Shown here: positions 34,835-40,296 of the stretch, piece after piece | How the letters are laid out: each line of letters begins with the position of its first letter | Numbering within the stretch: position 1 is the first letter of the stretch | Translations under genes and position numbers: made by a program | Source of the DNA: an uncultured Eubacterium sp. | Lineage (GTDB): Bacteria; Bacillota; Clostridia; Peptostreptococcales; Anaerovoracaceae | Direction: 5' to 3' | DNA length: 40,296 bases | Assembly: GCA_937894585.1 (NCBI GenBank) | Contig: CALBGO010000077.1 | Span: forward strand, 1 to 40,296 | The notes under the pieces: model-generated | What the model was told of the DNA's origin: nothing | The model's input: the letters and a program-made list of their open reading frames with translations, nothing else | Database searches by the model: none

Positions 34835-34891
34835 TTACAAATCTATCTTACTGCACAAATATTACAAACCTGTCGTGCAGTTTCTTACAAA
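34835..34891 (-). promoter_or_regulatory. Three TTTGTAA direct repeats upstream of the two-component operon
   Basis: TTTGTAA on the minus strand begins at 34891, 34868 and 34841 (spacings 23 and 27 bp), within 80 bp of the regulator start. OmpR-family regulators bind direct repeats and often control their own operon, so autoregulation is possible. A CTGCAC/GTGCAG inverted repeat lies between them. No clear sigma-A promoter was found. Confidence 0.35.
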
Positions 34892-34935
34892 ATTCTTAAT
34901 AAATTGTAACAAGGTGCAGACAGCTTGTCAATGGA

Positions 34936-35087
34936 AGAGGCGGCCGGCAAAAGCAAAGACGGCGACTGACAAAAACAGGGAAGGCAACCGGTAAAAAAAG
35001 AACTACCCAGGAAAAACAGGATGCCGACCGGCAAAACAAAAGCAACTGCCCGGCAAAACAAAGAAGGCGGCCGGCAAAACAAAAAAG
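34936..35087. repeat. Degenerate tandem array of ~21-23-bp GGCnnCCGGCAAAACAAA units
   Basis: About seven diverged units, each with a GGC/CCGGC block followed by AAAACAAA or similar, run between the two-component operon and the hydrogenase operon. Reading frames through it give only low-complexity Lys/Arg/Gln peptides with no start signals, so I do not call a gene. It occupies the middle of the 420-bp gap 34816-35235. Confidence 0.7.
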
Positions 35088-35130
35088 CTGCCGCATCGTG
35101 CAGAAATAATCGCACAATACGGCAGGTTTT
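35081..35130. terminator. Bidirectional hairpin terminator downstream of the hydrogenase operon
   Basis: CTGCCG and CGGCAG (with inner AT/AT and GTGC/GCAC pairs) form a long stem at 35088-35125. On the minus strand it is followed by CTTTTTTG, and on the plus strand by GTTTT. It lies about 110 bp after the hydA stop. Confidence 0.7.
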
Positions 35131-35235
35131 CGATTTTCACTTTCGTCTTGTTTTTCTTCTTCGGATGTCCCGCTTCAACTCGAATCGTTTATTTGCAATT
35201 AGCCTTTATTTGTAATAACTGTTATCCTAAAAGCC

Positions 35236-36996
35236 TCAGCCCCGGGCAATGTAATGCGTATGAAGAAGTTTATGAGCTTTTTCACTTCCCGGCTCTCCCA
35301 GATACTCTTTATAGAGCTCTTTGATTACCGGATTCTTATGAGATTTCCTGATAAAATTCTCCCGATCGCTTCTGTACAGCGCTTTCGCTCTTTCTGCGCC
35401 GATATCCATCCAGTTTCTCACAGAAGAAGGCTGCTGCGGCTGTCCTCCGCCGTTGATACAACCGCCGGGACATGCCATAATTTCTACAAAGTCAAAGTGT
35501 TCTCCCGCCTTGATTCGTTCCATCAGCTCTCTCGCATTGCCGAGACCGTGAGCAGCCGCCGCTTTTACAGTCATATCGCCAATGGTGATTTCTGCCTCTT
35601 TAATGCCCTTTTCCTGACCGCGAACCTGCATATAATCGATAGAATCCGAACTTTCACCTGTTACAAGATCCGCCACAGTTCGAAGGGCTGCTTCCATAAC
35701 GCCGCCTGTAGCTCCGAAAATTGTGCCGGCGCCGGTTGAAATTCCCAGCGGATGATCAAACTCACCGTCAGGCAGAGCCGGAAAATCAATACCGAAGGCC
35801 TGTATCATCTTGGCAATTTCTCGGGTCGTCAGTACCAGATCCACATCCGGATAACCGGCAGCAGACAGTTCTTCTCTCTGGGCCTCGAACTTCTTCGCCG
35901 TACAAGGCATAATAGAAACTACCACAATATTTGCAGGAGAAAGTCCTTCCTTTTCAGCATAATAGGACTTGATCACCGCTCCCATCATTTCATGAGGCGA
36001 TTTACAGGAAGACAGATGATCCAGCATTTCAGGGAAGAAATGTTCGCAGAACTTAATCCAGCCCGGCGAGCATGAGGTGATCAGCGGCAGCTTTCCGCCG
36101 CCTTTCAACCGGAAAAGAAGCTCCGTTCCCTCTTCCATAATAGTAAGATCCGCCGCCGTATCGGTATCGAAAACCTTGTCAAAACCAATCATTCTAAGAG
36201 CTGTTACCATTTTTCCGGTCACATCGGTGCCGATCGGCATACCGAATTCTTCTCCCAAAGCCGCTCTGACTGCAGGCGCTGTCTGAACAATCACCGTCTT
36301 TGCAGGATCTTTTAAAATCTCCCAGAATTCATCTGCGCTGGAATGCTCCTGCAGAGCCCCTGTCGGACAGACATTGATGCACTGTCCGCAGTTGACGCAT
36401 TTGGACTCGTCTATGGCACGGTTAAATGCTGTTCCCACCACAGTGCTGAAGCCTCTGTTAATCACATCAATTGCGCCTACCGTCTGCACATTGTGGCAGA
36501 TGCTGACGCAGCGTCTGCATAAAATACACCGGTTGGGATCGCGCATAATGGAAATGCCGTTGTCGATTTCCATAACTCGGTTTGCAGTGATCACTTCCTG
36601 ATTCTTGGCATAGTTAACGAATTCAGTCTCCATGGTATTGGCAAGAGTTTTCAGTTCGCATCCTGTAGAGCCGCGGCTGCAGCTCTGGCACATGGCCGGA
36701 TGATTGGACAGTATCAGTTCCAGATTCTTCTTTCTGAAATTCAGAATATCCGGCGTATGGGTTCTTACCACCATGCCCTCTGCCACTTTCTGCACACAGG
36801 AAGCCTGCCAGTTTTTCATGCCTTCAACTTCCACAAGACACATGCGGCAGCAGCCGATTTCACAGACATCCTTTAGAAAGCACAGGGTCGGTATTTTGAT
36901 ATTCACTTCCTTTGCCGCTTTCAGAATCGTATAATCTGCCGGCACATTAACATCCATACCGTCTATAGTCAATTGCACTCTTTTTATATTTTCCAT
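35236..36996 (-). CDS. hydA: NAD-linked [FeFe]-hydrogenase catalytic subunit HydA
   Basis: The 586-residue subunit reduces protons to H2 (or oxidises H2) with the H-cluster. N-terminal [2Fe-2S] ferredoxin-like domain: PTLCFLKDVCEIGCCRMCLV. The His-ligated [4Fe-4S] motif lies around HPAMCQSC. Two [4Fe-4S] clusters follow (CILCRRCVSICH, CVNCGQCINVCP). The H-cluster motifs are all intact: TSCSPGWIKFCEHFFPEM (L1), MPCTAKKFEAQ (L2) and EIMACPGGCINGGGQP (L3). A C-terminal small-subunit domain ends in HTHYIARG. The start is taken at ATG 36996 because GGAGG lies 8 nt upstream; an upstream ATG at 37029 overlaps hydB and lacks an SD. With HydB and HydC it should form the cytosolic trimeric enzyme of group A3, which in many anaerobes is electron-bifurcating between NADH and ferredoxin. 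Confidence 0.96.
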   Translation of the reverse strand: MENIKRVQLTIDGMDVNVPADYTILKAAKEVNIKIPTLCFLKDVCEIGCCRMCLVEVEGMKNWQASCVQKVAEGMVVRTHTPDILNFRKKNLELILSNHPAMCQSCSRGSTGCELKTLANTMETEFVNYAKNQEVITANRVMEIDNGISIMRDPNRCILCRRCVSICHNVQTVGAIDVINRGFSTVVGTAFNRAIDESKCVNCGQCINVCPTGALQEHSSADEFWEILKDPAKTVIVQTAPAVRAALGEEFGMPIGTDVTGKMVTALRMIGFDKVFDTDTAADLTIMEEGTELLFRLKGGGKLPLITSCSPGWIKFCEHFFPEMLDHLSSCKSPHEMMGAVIKSYYAEKEGLSPANIVVVSIMPCTAKKFEAQREELSAAGYPDVDLVLTTREIAKMIQAFGIDFPALPDGEFDHPLGISTGAGTIFGATGGVMEAALRTVADLVTGESSDSIDYMQVRGQEKGIKEAEITIGDMTVKAAAAHGLGNARELMERIKAGEHFDFVEIMACPGGCINGGGQPQQPSSVRNWMDIGAERAKALYRSDRENFIRKSHKNPVIKELYKEYLGEPGSEKAHKLLHTHYIARG

Positions 36997-37021
36997 CTTT
37001 TCTGCCTCCATTAAACCAAGG

Positions 37022-38857
37022 TTACGCATTCTTCATAATCGCTTTGAACGGGCATTTTTCCATGCAGACACCGCACTTGATACACTTTTCGTTATCAATT
37101 ACATACGGCGAAGTCTTGCTGCCGCTGATACACTGCGCCGGACAGTTTCTCGCGCAGAGACCGCAGTGCTTGCACAGCTCGTCGTTTACTACATACCTCA
37201 GCATGGATACACATACGCCGGCAGGACATTTTTTCTCTGTCACATGGGCTATATACTCGTCTTTAAAATACTTCAAAGTAGAAAGCACCGGGTTTGGCGC
37301 AGTCTGGCCAAGTCCGCAGAGAGCGCCTTTCTGTATATTCTTCGCAAGGTATTCCAGATCGTCAAGATCTTCCAAAGTTCCTTTTCCCTCAGTAATTCTC
37401 GTCAGAATTTCCAGCATTCTCTTAGTTCCGATCCTGCACGGAGGACATTTTCCGCAGGATTCGTCAACAGTAAATTCAAGATAGAACTTCGCAATGTCTA
37501 CCATGCAGGTATCTTCGTCCATGACAATCATACCGCCTGAACCCATCATGGATTTCAGTTCCAAAAGAGAGTCGTAGTCAATCGGCGAATCTAAAAACTC
37601 AGCCGGAATACAACCGCCGGAAGGACCGCCTGTCTGCACGGCTTTAAAGGCTTTTCCGCCCGGAATGCCTCCGCCGATTTCGTAGATAATTTCTCTGAGT
37701 GTAGTCCCCATTGGCACTTCCACAAGACCGGTGTTGTTGATCTTCCCTCCCAATGCAAAGACTTTAGTTCCATGAGACTTTTCTGTTCCAATACCGGAAA
37801 ACCATTCTGCTCCGTTTAAAATAATCTGCGGAATATTGGACAGTGTTTCTACATTATTTAAAACGGTCGGTTTTCCGAAGAGACCTTCTACAGCAGGAAA
37901 CGGCGGTTTGATTCTCGGTTCGCCTCTGTTTCCTTCAATAGAAGTCATCAGAGCCGTTTCTTCACCGCATACAAACGCACCGGCGCCCAGTCTGATTTCA
38001 AGATGAAAGCTGAAGTCGGTGCCCAGCACCCGGTCTCCGAGAATACCGTAGTCTTCCGCCTGTTCTATAGCGAGGGAAAGTCTCTGCACTGCAATAGGAT
38101 ATTCGGCTCTGACATATACATATCCTTGAGACGCACCGATAGCATAACCTGCGATTATCATCGCCTCGATTACAGAATGGGGATCTCCTTCTAACACGGA
38201 ACGGTCCATAAACGCCCCCGGATCGCCTTCATCGGCATTACAGCAGATATACTTTTCTTTTACCTGCTGTGCTGCGGCAAACTCCCATTTCTTCCCGGTC
38301 GGAAACCCTCCGCCGCCTCTTCCCCGAAGGCCTGCGTCCCCGATAACCCTGATAACATCCTCCGGCTCCATTCCGGAAAGCACTTTTCCCAATGCTTTAT
38401 AACCGTCATAGGCTATGTATTCATCTATATTTTCCGGATCGATCCTTCCGCAGTTTCTGAGAGAAATTCTCATCTGCTTGGAGAAAAAATCCAGTTCATT
38501 TTCTGAACGCAGTCTTTCCACAACTCTTCCGTTCTTAATGTGAGCTTCCCAGATTTCATTGATATCGTGGGGCGTCACATTGGTATACATTACATTTTCC
38601 GGATAAAGCATAAGAATCGGACCTTCTGCACAGAGACCGAAACATCCGGTTTTTACAACCTCCACTTTATCTTCATAACCGTCTCTTTTAATGAGCTCTG
38701 CAAGCTTATCTCTGTTTTTTGAAGAACCGGAGGATGTACAGCCTGTACCGCAGCAGGTCATGATATAAATTTTCCCGTCATCTTTTCCGGCTCTGTTTCC
38801 CAGCGCTTTTACAGCTTCTTTCTGAATTCTTTCGATATCCTGAATCGTCTTGCACAT
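37022..38857 (-). CDS. hydB: NAD-linked hydrogenase subunit HydB (NuoF-like)
   Basis: The 611-residue subunit has an N-terminal thioredoxin-like [2Fe-2S] domain (TCCGTGCTSSGSS and KTGCFGLCAEGP, about residues 34-80). The NuoF core follows, with the FMN/NADH site (GLRGRGGGGFPTGKKWEF, CNADEGDPGAFMDR) and GAGAFVCGEETALMTSIEG. The 4Fe-4S site is SCGKCPPCRIGTKRM. A C-terminal two-cluster ferredoxin domain ends the protein (CKHCGLCARNCPAQCI, CIKCGVCMEKCPFKAI). It takes electrons between NAD(H) and HydA and is the proposed bifurcation subunit. It lies 11 bp after hydC and ends just before hydA. Confidence 0.96.
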   Translation of the reverse strand: MCKTIQDIERIQKEAVKALGNRAGKDDGKIYIMTCCGTGCTSSGSSKNRDKLAELIKRDGYEDKVEVVKTGCFGLCAEGPILMLYPENVMYTNVTPHDINEIWEAHIKNGRVVERLRSENELDFFSKQMRISLRNCGRIDPENIDEYIAYDGYKALGKVLSGMEPEDVIRVIGDAGLRGRGGGGFPTGKKWEFAAAQQVKEKYICCNADEGDPGAFMDRSVLEGDPHSVIEAMIIAGYAIGASQGYVYVRAEYPIAVQRLSLAIEQAEDYGILGDRVLGTDFSFHLEIRLGAGAFVCGEETALMTSIEGNRGEPRIKPPFPAVEGLFGKPTVLNNVETLSNIPQIILNGAEWFSGIGTEKSHGTKVFALGGKINNTGLVEVPMGTTLREIIYEIGGGIPGGKAFKAVQTGGPSGGCIPAEFLDSPIDYDSLLELKSMMGSGGMIVMDEDTCMVDIAKFYLEFTVDESCGKCPPCRIGTKRMLEILTRITEGKGTLEDLDDLEYLAKNIQKGALCGLGQTAPNPVLSTLKYFKDEYIAHVTEKKCPAGVCVSMLRYVVNDELCKHCGLCARNCPAQCISGSKTSPYVIDNEKCIKCGVCMEKCPFKAIMKNA

Positions 38858-38868
38858 ATCGCGTCCCC

Positions 38869-39354
38869 CTATTCTTTCGCTTCGTATTCATCCATAATCG
38901 CATCAACCATTTCCGGAGTCAGCCGTCCGTAAACCTCATCGTTGATGGTAACTACGGGCGCAAGTCCGCAGGCGCCGATACACCGGCAGGAATCCAAAGA
39001 AAACTTTCCGTCAGGCGTACATTCACCTACTTCAATAGAAAGCCTCTCAAGGAATTTACCTAAAATATCGCCTGCTCCTTTAACATAACAGGCAGTTCCC
39101 ATACAGACATTGATTCTGTATTTTCCTTTCTGCTTCAGTGAGAACTGAGAATAGAAGGTCACTACGCCGTAAACCTTCGCCATGGACACACCCAGTCCCT
39201 CTGCAATTCGCTCCTGCACTTCATAAGGCAGATATCCGAAAATATCCTGCGCCTTATGCAGAATCGGAATCAGCGCGCCCTTTTCAGCTTTGTGCGCAGC
39301 AATGACTTCGTCAAGCTGTTGAAATTTCTTCTCCATTTCCTTACAGTTGCACAT
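38869..39354 (-). CDS. hydC: NAD-linked hydrogenase subunit HydC (NuoE-like)
   Basis: The 161-residue thioredoxin-like subunit binds one [2Fe-2S] cluster through CMGTACYVKG and CRCIGACGLAP (Cys pairs near residues 85/90 and 126/130). LIPILHKAQDIFGYLP and KVYGVVTFYSQFSLKQKG are typical of NuoE/HydC. It is the first gene of hydCBA, with SD GGAGGAG 5 nt before ATG 39354. The leader is about 300 nt from the predicted promoter and carries two Rex-like sites near its 5' end. Confidence 0.96.
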   Translation of the reverse strand: MCNCKEMEKKFQQLDEVIAAHKAEKGALIPILHKAQDIFGYLPYEVQERIAEGLGVSMAKVYGVVTFYSQFSLKQKGKYRINVCMGTACYVKGAGDILGKFLERLSIEVGECTPDGKFSLDSCRCIGACGLAPVVTINDEVYGRLTPEMVDAIMDEYEAKE

Positions 39355-39609
39355 GTTTCTCCTCCGATCACAAACATCAATTCCTTAAACAGTCCCGAAA
39401 AGAAGCTTATCCCGTCGGACCTTGCTTTTGCTTTACCGGTACCGGGAACATATCGTTTTCCGATATTTCCTTCATAATAAATAGATAATTCCTGTATCCG
39501 GCGGCTTTTCTTCAATCCGGCGTCAGGCCGGGCTTCCTGCCTCAATACCGCCATACAGCCTGTATACATCTGTGCCGCAGCATATCTTTCAGGTAATCTC
39601 CCGTCCATA

Positions 39610-39649
39610 TTGTTATTTTTTTAACCATATGCCGTTAAAGTTTTAACCA
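39610..39649. promoter_or_regulatory. Two tandem Rex-like operators upstream of hydCBA
   Basis: TTGTTATTTTTTTAACCA (39610-39627) agrees at 12 of 14 defined positions with the Rex consensus TTGTTAANNNNTTAACAA. CCGTTAAAGTTTTAACCA (39632-39649) agrees at 11 of 14 with both inner half-sites perfect. Their starts are 22 bp apart, about two helical turns, and they lie just downstream of the predicted transcription start. Rex represses NADH-oxidising genes when NAD+/NADH is high, which fits an NADH-linked hydrogenase. Confidence 0.65.
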
Positions 39650-39662
39650 CCCTCACAAGACA

Positions 39663-39691
39663 ATTCTATTCTCAATTTTCAGAGTTGTCAA
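39663..39691 (-). promoter_or_regulatory. Sigma-A promoter of hydCBA
   Basis: On the minus strand a perfect TTGACA (39691-39686), 17-bp spacer and TAGAAT (39668-39663) point at hydC, giving a start near 39656. The start lies immediately upstream of the Rex-like sites. Confidence 0.75.
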
Positions 39692-39963
39692 TAAGACTTT
39701 AGCAATTTACAGTGGATTTTTTTACATCCTGCCAATACTGCTTTCTTAAATGTTCAAAACAAAAAACGGACCGCTATAATGAAAAAAAATGTGCAAACAG
39801 CTTATTTATGCAAAAGAGGGTTCATACAACCGGCTCGTTCATGCCGGCAGCTGTTTACTTCTGCTGCTTTTAAAGCTGATGACAGGCAAACTTAACTTCA
39901 AATCGTTTTCAAACCGGTCAGTGCAAGGTCAATATCCGCAGCCTTTTATATTAAAAGTCAAAA

Positions 39964-40233
39964 ATGACACAATGCTGCCGTATAAGACCCTTTTGTGTCA
40001 TCTCCTTAAAATCCTAAACTGCAAAAATGACAGGTTATACTTAAAAACAATCCAAACCTGTCATTTTTCATATCTGCCCCTTTTATAAATTTCCCTAATT
40101 TTTACTTTAATTCTATAATATTACATATCCAATATGTTTCAATCCGCTTTTTTTCTATTTTTATGACACAAATCCTAAAAAAAGCGTTCATTGTGTCATT
40201 TCCTGCTGAGTACCGGAAAGAAAAATGACACAC
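39964..40233. repeat. Family of TGACA-armed hairpins in the gene-free right end
   Basis: Three inverted repeats share the arm word ATGACA: 39964-40001 (ATGACACAA / TTGTGTCAT), 40023-40068 (14-bp perfect arms AAAAATGACAGGTT / AACCTGTCATTTTT) and 40163-40199 (ATGACACAA / TTGTGTCAT again, around a different loop). A fourth, unpaired copy (ATGACACAC) is at 40225-40233. Loops are about 18-20 bp and unrelated. The stretch 39692-40296 has no credible gene; a 99-residue ORF at 39789-40088 runs through the hairpins and is rejected. Confidence 0.8.
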
Positions 40234-40257
40234 CCACCCTTTATATCAAGGGCACTG

Positions 40258-40288
40258 AAAAACTCCCATTTTTTGAGTGGGAGTTTTT
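40258..40288. terminator. Bidirectional intrinsic terminator at the right window edge
   Basis: AAAAACTCCCA and TGGGAGTTTTT are perfect 11-bp arms around a 9-bp loop, so either strand ends in a T-run. It probably ends a gene lying beyond the window. Confidence 0.8.
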
Positions 40289-40296
40289 ATATTTGC

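Noticed and set aside
34885..35215. Lys/Arg-rich ORFs in the degenerate array (histone-like tail)
   Set aside because: The frames are short, overlap each other, lack start signals and reflect the GGC/AAAACAAA repeat.
39789..40088. 99-residue plus-strand ORF at the right end
   Set aside because: It runs through two hairpins, has no SD, and its composition is random.

Overview
The window looks like chromosomal DNA of a spore-forming, strictly anaerobic member of the Firmicutes (Clostridia). Reasons are a cwlJ-gerQ germination pair, a SpoVAF/GerA-family protein, a trimeric NAD-linked [FeFe]-hydrogenase, a cdaA-cdaR-glmM-glmS operon, long-form HPF and Gram-positive style SD sequences and promoters. 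Base composition is moderate through most of the window. The leftmost surface gene is clearly more AT-rich by eye. I cannot name the genus.

Region by region. (1) 1-9.95 kb, minus strand: two very large secreted proteins built from Ig-like modules and ending in DUF4430 (transcobalamin-like C-terminal) domains. The second (4906-9507) sits behind a complete control region: a sigma-A promoter whose spacer holds a run of nine G, a cobalamin riboswitch, and an intrinsic terminator. Its DUF4430 domain is cut by an in-frame TAG, and the same frame then continues for about 310 codons. A frameshifted remnant of a related C-terminal domain lies between the two genes. My reading is a vitamin-B12-responsive, possibly phase-variable surface system, perhaps for corrinoid capture. 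This is the most novel part of the window. (2) 10-17.2 kb: gltX, then a sporulation/germination group (spoVAF-like, cwlJ, gerQ, and a 34-residue hydrophobic protein with a sigma-K-like promoter), a small membrane protein and a secreted beta-rich protein. (3) 17.3-24.8 kb, minus strand: cdaA-cdaR-glmM-glmS (c-di-AMP synthesis and amino-sugar precursors for peptidoglycan), followed by ahcY and ywlG. (4) 25-26.3 kb: hpf, then a non-coding block with a 112-bp tandem repeat and a 184-bp element bounded by 19-bp perfect inverted repeats. (5) 26.3-31.8 kb, minus strand: yhaM-like nuclease, cca, recD2 and comF, closely packed and probably co-transcribed. (6) 31.8-34.8 kb: a hairpin-repeat intergenic region, then an OmpR-family two-component system. 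(7) 35.2-40.3 kb: hydC-hydB-hydA under a strong promoter with two tandem Rex-like operators, then a gene-free right end with a family of TGACA-armed hairpins.

Most genes are housekeeping. The accessory interest lies in the B12-controlled surface locus, the intergenic repeats and the control regions. No tRNA, rRNA, CRISPR array, transposase or phage gene was recognised.
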